A stretch of 64,000 nt of DNA from the NCBI RefSeq assembly GCF_003426815.1, contig NZ_QKYK01000002.1, forward strand, positions 372,001 through 436,000, read 5' to 3'. The notes under the pieces are model-generated. The model made no database searches. It was not told where the DNA came from and saw only the letters and a program-made list of their open reading frames with translations. Shown here one piece after another: positions 35,687 to 43,357 of this stretch (positions are counted from its first letter, which is position 1; each line of letters begins with the position of its first letter). This DNA comes from Desertimonas flava (lineage in GTDB: Bacteria > Actinomycetota > Acidimicrobiia > Acidimicrobiales > Ilumatobacteraceae). The position numbers and the translations under genes were made by a program.

Positions 35687-37555
35687 ATGAGATCTACTCG
35701 AACCGTGCGGGGACCACTCCGCGCTGCCGCAGCCGTCGCGGCTGTCGTGGCCGTCGGCGGTGCCGGCGTCGCCGCAGCCGGGGGACCTCAGAGCGCCCCG
35801 CCGGACGACGCTGCCGGACCGACGACCGAGCTCGATCCCAACACGACGATCAACATCAATCCCCAGCCGCGGGAGAACCTGCAGCAGGGCGGCGAGCTGC
35901 GCTGGCCCGTCGCGTCGCTCGCCGACAACTGGAACATCAACCACCCCGACGGCGGCCAGATCGACTATTCCGACATCATCGAGCCGATGTCGTACTTCCC
36001 GTTCCTCTCCGACGAGAACGGCGAGCTGACCGTCGACACCGACTACGTGCTCTCCGTGGAGGAGAGCGGCGGCGACACGGCCGGCGAGACGGCCGGCACC
36101 GAGACGGCCGCCACCGAGACGGCCGCCACCGGACTGCGGCGCCCGGCCACGGCGACGACCGAGCCGGCCGGATCGGACGCCGCCGGGACATCGGGAGCGC
36201 CGTGCGAGCTTGGTGACGACCCCTACACCGTCACCTACACGCTCAACCCCGAGGCCCACTGGAACAGCGGGGACCCCATCACCTGGGTCGACTACGAGGC
36301 CACGTGGCTCGCCCTCAACGGGGTGAACGAGGAGTTCCAGGTCCGCGACACCGAAGGGTTCGACCTCATCGGCGCCGTCGAGCAGGGCGTCGACGAATAT
36401 CAGGTGGTCGTCAAGTTCTGCCGCGACTACCCCGACTACGAGGCGCTGTTCAGCAACCTGCAGCCGGCGGCGACGATCGCCGACCCGGAGACCTACAACA
36501 CGGGCTGGATCGGCGAGCTCAACAACGACTGGTTCGCTGGGCCGTTCATCGTCGGCACGTACGACGCCAACCAGGGCGTCATCGAGATGGTGCCCAACCC
36601 CGACTGGTGGGGCGAGGCGCCCCTGCTCGACAAGATCATCTTCCGCGTGGTGTCGTCCGATGCCACCGGCCAGGCGTTCGCCAACGGCGAGCTCGACTAC
36701 TACGACATCGGTGTCGACGCCAATGGCTACGCCCTGGCGTCGAGCACGCCCGGGGGCGAGATCCGCGCCGCCGCCGGTCCCAACTGGCGTCATTTCACGA
36801 TGAACTCCGGGCCCAACGGCGGGTTGGTGCAGGAGCAAGCCATCCGCCAGGCGATCCAGCTGTCGCTCGACCGGGCGGCGATCGGGGCGTCGGACCTCGC
36901 CGGCATCCCGTGGCCGGCCAAGCCGCTCAACAACCACATCGTCGTCGAGAACTCGCAGTGGTACCAGGACAACGGCGGCGAGTGGGGCCGCTACGACCCG
37001 GAGGTGGCGGCGACGATCCTCGACGACGCCGGCTGGGTGATGGGCGATGACGGCGTGCGTGAGAAGGACGGTCAGCGACTGACGATCCGCTTCTCGCAGA
37101 TCGTCGGCGTGCCGGTGTCGGAGAACGAAGCGCAGCTCTTCCAGGCCCAGCTCGGCGACGTCGGCATCGAGGTCGAGATCGTCGACCTCACGCAGGACAA
37201 CTGGTCCGACGAGCTGGTGGCGGGCAACTTCGAGGTGATCGCCTTCTCGTGGCTCGGCACCCCGTTCCCGTTCCGTGGCGTGAACCAGCTCTACGGCGAC
37301 GGCTCCGACAGCAACTTCGGGTTCTCGTCGATCCCCGAGCTCGAGCCGCTGCTCGCCGACCTGGCGACCAACACCGACGACGAAACCCGGTCCGAGCTCG
37401 CCAACCAGATCGACCAGATCCTGTGGGAGTACGGCCACACGCTCCCGCTGTACCAGCGGCCCGAGCTGATCGCGGTGAACGCCGACCTCGCCAACATCGG
37501 CGCCTTCGGCTTCATGACGCCTCGTGACTGGACCAACATCGGCTACGTGAGCTGA
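35687..37555 (+). CDS. peptide-type ABC importer substrate-binding protein (SBP_bac_5)
   Basis: A 622-residue extracellular binding protein. The Arg-rich N-terminus and Ala/Val core form a signal peptide with AAAGG-type cleavage and no lipobox Cys. The body has the family-5 phrases GGELRWPVASLADNWNIN, TYTLNPEAHWNSGDPITWVDY, GPFIVGTYDANQGVIEMVPN and DWWGEAPLLDKIIFR. An insertion at ~125-172 is Thr/Ala/Glu/Gly low complexity (ETAGTETAATETAA), probably a flexible loop. The ATG at 35687 has GGGAGG 8 nt upstream; an earlier ATG at 35666 overlaps the ATPase stop. Last gene, followed by a true intrinsic terminator. Confidence 0.9.
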   Translation: MRSTRTVRGPLRAAAAVAAVVAVGGAGVAAAGGPQSAPPDDAAGPTTELDPNTTININPQPRENLQQGGELRWPVASLADNWNINHPDGGQIDYSDIIEPMSYFPFLSDENGELTVDTDYVLSVEESGGDTAGETAGTETAATETAATGLRRPATATTEPAGSDAAGTSGAPCELGDDPYTVTYTLNPEAHWNSGDPITWVDYEATWLALNGVNEEFQVRDTEGFDLIGAVEQGVDEYQVVVKFCRDYPDYEALFSNLQPAATIADPETYNTGWIGELNNDWFAGPFIVGTYDANQGVIEMVPNPDWWGEAPLLDKIIFRVVSSDATGQAFANGELDYYDIGVDANGYALASSTPGGEIRAAAGPNWRHFTMNSGPNGGLVQEQAIRQAIQLSLDRAAIGASDLAGIPWPAKPLNNHIVVENSQWYQDNGGEWGRYDPEVAATILDDAGWVMGDDGVREKDGQRLTIRFSQIVGVPVSENEAQLFQAQLGDVGIEVEIVDLTQDNWSDELVAGNFEVIAFSWLGTPFPFRGVNQLYGDGSDSNFGFSSIPELEPLLADLATNTDDETRSELANQIDQILWEYGHTLPLYQRPELIAVNADLANIGAFGFMTPRDWTNIGYVS

Positions 37556-37618
37556 CCCTCGCGTCGCGCGCTCCGGCGTGCGGCCATCCATCGGCGCTCC
37601 TTACCTCCTGAGTGCCGC

Positions 37619-37658
37619 AACGGCCCGGCGGGTTCCATCCCCGCCGGGCCGTTTTGTT
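37619..37658 (+). terminator. intrinsic terminator of the peptide importer operon
   Basis: AACGGCCCGGCGGG and its perfect 14-nt complement around a 7-nt loop, ending in GTTTTGTT. The only hairpin in the window with a clear T-tract. Confidence 0.85.
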
Positions 37659-37879
37659 GCGTTCCCCGGCCACGCAGGCCGCGCGCGCCGGTCGGCTCCG
37701 CTAGCGCTCCGCCGCCCTACCTCCTCGGACTTCAGGACGCTCGCTGCGCTCGCTGAACTCCGGACGTTGTCGCGCTGTTGCGTTCCCCGGCCACGCAGGC
37801 CGCGCGCGCCGGGCGGCTCCGCTAGCGCTCCGCCGCCCTACCTCCTCGGACTTCGGGACGCTCGCTGCGCTCGCTGAAT
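37656..37879. repeat. tandem duplication, 121-bp period
   Basis: Copies start at 37656 and 37777 with gttgcgttccccggcc and run to gctcgctgcgctcgctgaa, about 100 nt nearly identical with a few substitutions. The first copy begins inside the terminator T-tract. Confidence 0.85.
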
Positions 37880-38036
37880 CGCCTGAGTCTGCACTGCGGA
37901 CGCTCCTCCCGCTTCGGTGAGGGTTGAACGATGGATGTGCGTACGGAATAGGCCGCTGCGAGCGCGCTGGGTCGGCACTTCGGCCTGGGCCGTCGCGTCT
38001 CACCGGAGGGTGGTGGGTGGTGGTGGTCTCGGTCAA

Positions 38037-38042
38037 TAGGGT
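38037..38042 (+). promoter_or_regulatory. candidate leaderless -10 box of the lipoprotein gene
   Basis: TAGGGT, 8 nt before the GTG at 38051. Confidence 0.4.
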
Positions 38043-38050
38043 GTCTCGTC

Positions 38051-38971
38051 GTGCGCCACTCCAACGTTGCCGTCGTCGTGTTGCTCGTCGGGGCGGGGGT
38101 GCTGGGAGGCTGTGGCGGGGACGACGAGGCGACGGTCGTGCCGGGCACCGTCGTCGTCGACGACACGGGATCGGGGGACACCTACGTCCTCCCCGCGGCG
38201 TTCGCCGTCGGACAGACGGCGACCCTCTCGGGCGAGTTCACCTCCTCGGTCTCGGTGAGCGGCCCGACCGACGACGAGTACTCGATCACCGTCTCGGTCG
38301 AGTACCACTCGGAGGTCGTCGAGCTCACCGACGACGGTGGTGCGGTCGTCGAGTCCGAGTACGTCGCGGCGGCCGTCGACGCTTCCGACGAAGGCGTCGA
38401 CACCGGAGCGTTCGAAGACCTCGTCGGAGTTCGCTACCGGGAGACGTACGCGGCCGACGGCTCCGTCGTCGACACGGAGCTGGTCGACGAGGACTCGCTC
38501 AGCGACGCCCAGCGGGCGGCTGCCGAGGACATGATCGGTCAGGCGTCGACGAGCACGATCACGTTCCCCACCGAGCCCGTCGGCGTCGGGGCGACCTGGG
38601 CGAGCGACTCGACGCTGCTCTCGCAGGGTGTCGAGATCGTCGTGATCGACCGCTACGAGCTGATCGACGTCGTGGATGGCGTGTACACCATCACCGTCGA
38701 ATACGGCAGCCCGATCGACGACACGGTGGGCGGCGAGGACGTCACCGGGTCGATCTCGGCCCGCGGCGTCATCCGTGGCGACGTCGAGAACCCGCTCGCC
38801 GTCACGGCGCAGCTCCGCCAGCTCGTCGACATGTCGGTCGAGGGGGAGGGCACGCTCGAGATGTCCGTGGACGTCGCGACTCGCGCCGAGGGCATCGAGC
38901 CGCTGGACGAGGGAACGTCGCCGAGCGACACCCCTGCCGACTCGACCACCGACTCGACCACCGCCGGCTGA
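38051..38971 (+). CDS. lipoprotein, paralogue of the next gene, function unknown
   Basis: A 306-residue lipoprotein: signal peptide VAVVVLLVGAGVLGGC with lipobox LGGC (Cys ~21), followed by an acidic linker and a beta-rich body. It shares with the 39026 product, in the same order, AVGQTA, DLVGVRY, DEDSLSDAQR, ITFPTEP-VGVGATW, GVEI and ENPLAV, so the two arose by duplication. The C-terminus is a Ser/Thr/Asp-rich tail. No enzyme motif is seen. Anchored outside the membrane; role unknown. Confidence 0.82.
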   Translation: MRHSNVAVVVLLVGAGVLGGCGGDDEATVVPGTVVVDDTGSGDTYVLPAAFAVGQTATLSGEFTSSVSVSGPTDDEYSITVSVEYHSEVVELTDDGGAVVESEYVAAAVDASDEGVDTGAFEDLVGVRYRETYAADGSVVDTELVDEDSLSDAQRAAAEDMIGQASTSTITFPTEPVGVGATWASDSTLLSQGVEIVVIDRYELIDVVDGVYTITVEYGSPIDDTVGGEDVTGSISARGVIRGDVENPLAVTAQLRQLVDMSVEGEGTLEMSVDVATRAEGIEPLDEGTSPSDTPADSTTDSTTAG

Positions 38972-39025
38972 CGGGGCGGGCGCCTGCGCCCGAACTCGCG
39001 GCGGTGTCGCCACGTCGGATCCTCC

Positions 39026-39910
39026 GTGACTACGAATCGAATCACCCCGATCGTCCGCCGCGCCATGACCGGAGGTGCCGTGTGCGGCCTGGCCGTGGCC
39101 GGACTGGCTGCCGGCACCGCCGGCGCCGCGTCGAGCGAGCCGCCGACCTCGGATGCGGCCACCGCCGCAGCCGCCGACGAGATCCAGTTCCCGATCGCCT
39201 ACGAGGTGGGCCAGACCGCCGTCCAGACCGGACGTTTCACGACCGAGATGAGCGGCAGCATGCTCGGCGGGGAGTCGTTCACGGTGGACTTCGAGATGGC
39301 GATGACGTCCGAGGTGATCGAGGTCGACGAGGACGGCAGTGGCGTGCTCCAGATCACGTTCGACTCGACCGAGGTGCTCGAGGCCCCGGACGGAGCCGAC
39401 CTGTCCACGCTCGATGATCTCGTCGGTGTCAGCTACACGCAGGAGTTCGATGCGGACGGTGAGATGGGCGACGTCGAACTCGCCGACGAGGACTCGCTGA
39501 CCGACGACCAGCGTGACGCGTTCGAGGAGTTCGGCGATCAGGCCCAGGCGGCGACGGTCACCTTCCCCGAGGTGGCGGTGGCCGTCGGCGACACGTGGTC
39601 CGAGGAGACCGAGATCGAGTCCGAGGGCATCGAGATCCCGATGACACTCGACTACGAGCTGGTCGCCCTCGACGCCGAGACGTACACCTTGGAGATGACC
39701 GCCTCGTCGGAGTTCTCCGACGAGATCCAGGGGACCGACGTCGACGGCGACGTCCTCGCCACCGGCACCGTGGTCGGACGTCGCGACAACCCGCTGGCGA
39801 TGTCGGTGACGCAGAACCAGGCGATCACGATGCACGCGGACGGCGAAGGATCGCTCGAGCTGGTCATCGACCTGACACTCGAAGCCGACGGGCTCCCCCT
39901 GCCGGCGTGA
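39026..39910 (+). CDS. secreted protein, paralogue of the preceding lipoprotein
   Basis: A 294-residue exported protein with an Ala/Gly-rich signal peptide (AGLAAGTAGAASS) but no lipobox, so it is secreted or anchored by an uncleaved helix rather than lipidated. The acidic body matches its neighbour: YEVGQTAVQTG, DDLVGVSYTQEF, DEDSLTDDQRDAFEE, VTFPEVAVAVGDTW, RDNPLAMSV. Very acidic overall. Start GTG at 39026, 54 nt after the upstream stop; probably cotranscribed. Function unknown. Confidence 0.8.
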   Translation: MTTNRITPIVRRAMTGGAVCGLAVAGLAAGTAGAASSEPPTSDAATAAAADEIQFPIAYEVGQTAVQTGRFTTEMSGSMLGGESFTVDFEMAMTSEVIEVDEDGSGVLQITFDSTEVLEAPDGADLSTLDDLVGVSYTQEFDADGEMGDVELADEDSLTDDQRDAFEEFGDQAQAATVTFPEVAVAVGDTWSEETEIESEGIEIPMTLDYELVALDAETYTLEMTASSEFSDEIQGTDVDGDVLATGTVVGRRDNPLAMSVTQNQAITMHADGEGSLELVIDLTLEADGLPLPA

Positions 39911-39928
39911 CAGCGGCCATCGACGGCG

Positions 39929-39971
39929 GAGGGCCTCACGGTTGGTGCCAGGCACCGACCGTGAGGCCCTC
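39929..39971. terminator. 43-nt near-perfect palindrome between convergent genes
   Basis: A 21-bp arm starting GAGGGCCTCACGG, with core TGGTGCC-A-GGCACC, one G-T pair and a single-base loop. Lies between the secreted-protein gene and ino1, so it can terminate both. Confidence 0.6.
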
Positions 39972-39997
39972 GTTCGTCGAGCCCGGGCGCCCCGGCG

Positions 39998-41326
39998 CTA
40001 CACCGCGGCGTAGTACTCGCGGCCGAGGTGGGTGATCTGGTCCTCACCCATCAGCCAGCGCAGGGTGTTCTTCAGCTTCACCAACTGGGTGAAGAGGTCG
40101 TGCTCGGGGTAGAGGCCCGGCGCCACCTGCGGGCTCTTGTAGTAGAAGCTCAGCCATTCCTGGATGCCGCCGAGCCCGGCGCGCTGGGCGAGGTCGGAGA
40201 ACAGCACGAGGTCGAGCGCGAGGGGAGCGGCGAGGATCGAGTCGCGGCACAGGAAGTCGACCTTGATCTGCATCGGGTAGCCGAGCCACCCGAAGATGTC
40301 GATGTTGTCCCACCCTTCCTTGTTGTCGCCGCGGGGCGGGTAGTAGTTGATGCGCACCTTGTGGAAGATGTCGCCGTAGAGCTCGGGGAAGCGGTCGGGC
40401 TGGAGGATGTCTTCGAGCACGCCGAGCTTCGACTCCTCCTTGGTCTTGAAGTTGTCGGGGTCGTCGAGCACCTCGCCATCGCGGTTGCCGAGGATGTTGG
40501 TGGAGTACCAACCCGACAACCCGAGCATGCGGGCCTTGAGCATCGGGGCCAGCACCGTCTTCACCAGCGTCTGGCCGGTCTTGAAGTCCTTACCCGAGAT
40601 CGGGACGTTGCGCTCGGTTGCCAGCTGGCGGAGCACCGGTGTGTCCACCGCGAGGTTCGGGGCCCCGTTGTTGAACGGCACGCCCTCCAGCAGGGCGGCG
40701 TAGGCGTAGAGCATCGACGGGGCGATCGTGGGATCGTTGGCGTCGATCGCCTTCTCGAAGGACTCGAGGTCCATGTGGGCCGGGCCGGGTTCGATGAAGA
40801 TCTCGGTCGACGCCGCCCAGAGCATGACGACGCGGTCGACCTGCTTCTCCTCACGGAAGCGGTTGATGTCCTCGCGGATCGCGTTGAGCATCGAGCGCTT
40901 GTCGATCGACGCCTGGACGTTGTCGGCGTCGATGTTCTTCACGTACGTGCGGTCGAACGCCGCCGGCATCGGGCGGACGTCGCGGAGTGCCTCCGACACC
41001 TGCTCGATGTGCTTGCCGCCCTCGAGCACGCCGGCCCGCTGGGCGGCGACGTAGGCGTCGTCCGGGAACGGGTCCCAGGCGCCGAACACGATGTCGTCGA
41101 GCGGCGCCAGCGGCACGAAGTCACGAATGAAGGGGTGACGGTCATCGGTGCGCTTGCCGAGGCGGATCGTGTCCATGAGGGCCAGCGAGCCGATCGGCTG
41201 GGCCAGGCCTCGCTTGACGAGCTCGACACCTGCGATCAGGGTCGAGGCGACGGCACCGAGCCCGACGGTGAGAACACCGAGGCGCCCGTCGGCGGGCTGC
41301 ACGGTTGGGGAAGGAGGAGGATTCAT
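39998..41326 (-). CDS. ino1: myo-inositol-1-phosphate synthase
   Basis: A 442-residue NAD-dependent isomerase making inositol-1-phosphate from glucose-6-phosphate, the entry to phosphatidylinositol and mycothiol-type thiols. Features: VGLGAVASTLIAGVEL (NAD loop), NNGAPNLAVDTP, SGKDFKTGQTLVKTVLAPMLK, GLSGWYSTNILGNRDGEVL and DSILAAPLALDLVLF. Actinobacterial length. The ATG at 41326 is 8 nt after a TAGCCT box; an in-frame GTG/ATG upstream at 41335 overlaps that box and is less likely. It diverges from folD. Confidence 0.95.
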   Translation of the reverse strand: MNPPPSPTVQPADGRLGVLTVGLGAVASTLIAGVELVKRGLAQPIGSLALMDTIRLGKRTDDRHPFIRDFVPLAPLDDIVFGAWDPFPDDAYVAAQRAGVLEGGKHIEQVSEALRDVRPMPAAFDRTYVKNIDADNVQASIDKRSMLNAIREDINRFREEKQVDRVVMLWAASTEIFIEPGPAHMDLESFEKAIDANDPTIAPSMLYAYAALLEGVPFNNGAPNLAVDTPVLRQLATERNVPISGKDFKTGQTLVKTVLAPMLKARMLGLSGWYSTNILGNRDGEVLDDPDNFKTKEESKLGVLEDILQPDRFPELYGDIFHKVRINYYPPRGDNKEGWDNIDIFGWLGYPMQIKVDFLCRDSILAAPLALDLVLFSDLAQRAGLGGIQEWLSFYYKSPQVAPGLYPEHDLFTQLVKLKNTLRWLMGEDQITHLGREYYAAV

Positions 41327-41334
41327 CGGTCGCA

Positions 41335-41340
41335 AGGCTA
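41335..41340 (-). promoter_or_regulatory. candidate leaderless -10 box of ino1
   Basis: TAGCCT on the minus strand, 8 nt before the ATG at 41326. Confidence 0.45.
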
Positions 41341-41408
41341 TTGGGCCGCCGGCCGGACGCAGGTAGTCGCCCGGCGGCCGTGAGGGGGCGTTGGCTGCCC
41401 GTCACCCC

Positions 41409-41414
41409 TACCAT
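41409..41414 (+). promoter_or_regulatory. candidate leaderless -10 box of folD
   Basis: TACCAT, 8 nt before the ATG at 41423. Confidence 0.45.
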
Positions 41415-41422
41415 CTGGCCCC

Positions 41423-42286
41423 ATGTCCGCCGTGATGATGCCCGGAAAGCCCGTCGCCGATGCGATCTTCGCCGACCTCGACGGACGGGTGTCCCGGTTG
41501 CGCGACGCCGGTCACAACCCGGGCCTCGGCACGATCCTCGTGGGCAGCGATTCGGCGTCCGAGGGATACATCCGCATCAAGCAGGAGCGGGCGGCCGAGC
41601 TCGGGTTCGCCAACGCCCACATCCATCTCGCCGACGACGCATCCCAGGCCGACGTCGTGGCCGCCGTTCGCGAGATGAATGCCGCTGCCGAGATCGACGC
41701 GGTGCTCATCCAGCACCCGACGCCGCCGCACATCGACTACGAGGCGGCGTTGGCCGAGCTCGACCCCGACAAGGATGCCGACGGTCAGCATCCGATGAAC
41801 ATGGGTCGGTTGGCGCTTGGCATGGACGGGCCGATCCCGTGCACGCCTGCCGGTATCGAGGCGCTGCTGGCGTTCTACGAGATCCCGGTCTCGGGTCGTG
41901 AGGTGGTGGTGCTCGGCCGCGGGTTCACGCTCGGCCGGCCGCTGTCGCTCCTGCTCTCCTTGAAGCGTCCCACCGCCAACGCCGCGGTCACCGTCGTGCA
42001 CACCGGTGTGCCCGACTGGCCCGAATACACCCGCCGGGCCCCCATCGTGATCGCCGCCGCCGGCGTGCCGGGAATCCTCCAGCCCGAGCACATCCGTCCG
42101 GGGGCCGTGGTCGTCGGTGGCGGCGTCCGCTACGAGGGTCGGCGGTTGCTCCCCGACGTCGACGAGCGTTGTGAGGAGGTCGCCGGGTGGATCACGCCGC
42201 GCGTCGGCGGCGTGGGGCCCACTACGATCGCCATGCTGTTCCGCAACACCGTGGAGGCAGCCGAACGACGCGCCGGCGTGCGCTGA
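41423..42286 (+). CDS. folD: methylene-THF dehydrogenase/cyclohydrolase
   Basis: A 287-residue bifunctional enzyme interconverting 5,10-methylene-, methenyl- and 10-formyl-THF. It has GTILVGSDSASEGYIRIKQ with the catalytic Tyr and Lys (~52), QHPTPPHID, DKDADGQHPMNMGRLA, the cofactor loop GREVVVLGRGFTLGRPL and the closing GGVGPTTIAML. The PCTPAGIEALL motif is intact. Divergent from ino1. Confidence 0.95.
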   Translation: MSAVMMPGKPVADAIFADLDGRVSRLRDAGHNPGLGTILVGSDSASEGYIRIKQERAAELGFANAHIHLADDASQADVVAAVREMNAAAEIDAVLIQHPTPPHIDYEAALAELDPDKDADGQHPMNMGRLALGMDGPIPCTPAGIEALLAFYEIPVSGREVVVLGRGFTLGRPLSLLLSLKRPTANAAVTVVHTGVPDWPEYTRRAPIVIAAAGVPGILQPEHIRPGAVVVGGGVRYEGRRLLPDVDERCEEVAGWITPRVGGVGPTTIAMLFRNTVEAAERRAGVR

Positions 42287-42576
42287 CCCTGGCCGGCGGC
42301 AGGGCGCACTTCCCGAAGCGTGACGCGTGCTCACCGCCATTGGCACGACGGTGTGCGTGCTGGGCGGCATGAGCCGTCATAAGAGGGCGCCGTGGCAGGA
42401 TCGATGGCGGACCCCCGAGCCCACCACGACGCCGTTCGTCGCCATGGCGAAGGCGACGAGAGCTGGCGGATCTGGTCCGCGATGTGTCGATCGCAGGGGG
42501 GCCGATCCAGTGCTCGCTCCGCCGAGGCGGGCACCGAACCGGCCACCTGCTACCGGCGACGAATGCGCCGGACGAC
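42287..42576. other. 290-nt region without a recognisable gene
   Basis: Between folD and the hairpin at 42577. Frames are open on both strands but lack a ribosome binding site, conserved phrases or normal codon bias. Confidence 0.5.
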
Positions 42577-42608
42577 GGGGCTCGGGCTGCCGCCGCAGCC
42601 CGAGCCCC
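42577..42608 (-). terminator. hairpin downstream of the small secreted-protein gene
   Basis: GGGGCTCGGGCTGC / GCAGCCCGAGCCCC, perfect 14-bp stem, 4-nt loop, 12 nt beyond the stop codon on the minus strand. No T-tract. Confidence 0.6.
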
Positions 42609-42620
42609 ATACGACGAAGC

Positions 42621-43217
42621 TCAGAGGGTCTCGGGCAAGACGAACGACGGCGTCTGGCCACCGCCGCCTTCCACTCGCGGCCCGGGTACGCAGAGCGGGC
42701 TCGCGGGAGGATAAGTCACCGACGCCGACGCTTCGGGATTGACCTGGAAGTAGACGGTCAGCGGCGCACGGGCCCAGCTCCACTCGTCCCCTTCGGTCCA
42801 GGAGCCGTCGGAGTTCTGCGTCCAGCCCGGCCAGTCGATCGTGGCGCCCCCCGAGACCACCGCACCCGGCCACAGCACGCGGCCCGAGAGCGGCTGGTTC
42901 GTGTACACGAACTCCTCGCCGCCGGCACCGCGGAAGGTGATGGTGACGGTCGTCGCCGACGTCCCGGTGGCCCTCACCCGATACACGAGATAGGGGGTGT
43001 CGTGCTCACAGAGCGGGGCCACCAACTCGACCGTCAGCGTGGGCTGTGCCACGGTCGTGCACGTGGTGAGGGGGTAGTCGCTGCCGCCGCAGTCGGCCGC
43101 CGGAGCGACGCTGGGCGCCTCGCCACCAAGAGCCGATGCGCCCGCGGGTACAGTCGTGACGACGAACGCGCCGCCGATGAGCAATGTGGTAGCAAGCCGC
43201 GCAATACGCGTCTTCAT
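42621..43217 (-). CDS. small secreted protein, function unknown
   Basis: A 198-residue exported protein. MKTRIARLATTLLIGG with the following VTTVPAGASA is a classic signal peptide. The body is beta-rich with several Cys (DCGG, LTTCTT, PLCEH, SPLCV) and many aromatics (DWPGWTQNSDGSW). The C-terminus reads SFVLPETL and then stops, resembling an LPxT sortase motif without the Gly, hydrophobic helix and basic tail. GGCGG precedes the ATG at 43217 by 7 nt. No family recognised; it borders the exopolysaccharide locus. Confidence 0.75.
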   Translation of the reverse strand: MKTRIARLATTLLIGGAFVVTTVPAGASALGGEAPSVAPAADCGGSDYPLTTCTTVAQPTLTVELVAPLCEHDTPYLVYRVRATGTSATTVTITFRGAGGEEFVYTNQPLSGRVLWPGAVVSGGATIDWPGWTQNSDGSWTEGDEWSWARAPLTVYFQVNPEASASVTYPPASPLCVPGPRVEGGGGQTPSFVLPETL

Positions 43218-43335
43218 GTCAATTCCGCCTTTGTTGTCCGCCGCCCGTCTCCGGGCATGCGATGCATCCTTCCGCAAGGATCCATCAGATTCCCCGCCGC
43301 CGCGGGCCGCCGTTCTCGCGTGAGAACTGAGCGGC

Positions 43336-43343
43336 ACTATAGC
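43336..43343. promoter_or_regulatory. bidirectional -10-like box
   Basis: ACTATAGC reads TATAGC on the plus strand toward the DUF4012 gene and TATAGT on the minus strand toward the small secreted-protein gene. Confidence 0.3.
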
Positions 43344-43357
43344 GGAACGCGCTATGC

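Larger units (their letters stand above)
37556..38050. other. 495-nt intergenic region: terminator and tandem duplication, no gene seen
   Basis: Contains the operon terminator, a 121-bp-period duplication and about 170 nt leading to the lipoprotein gene. No credible coding frame. Confidence 0.6.
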
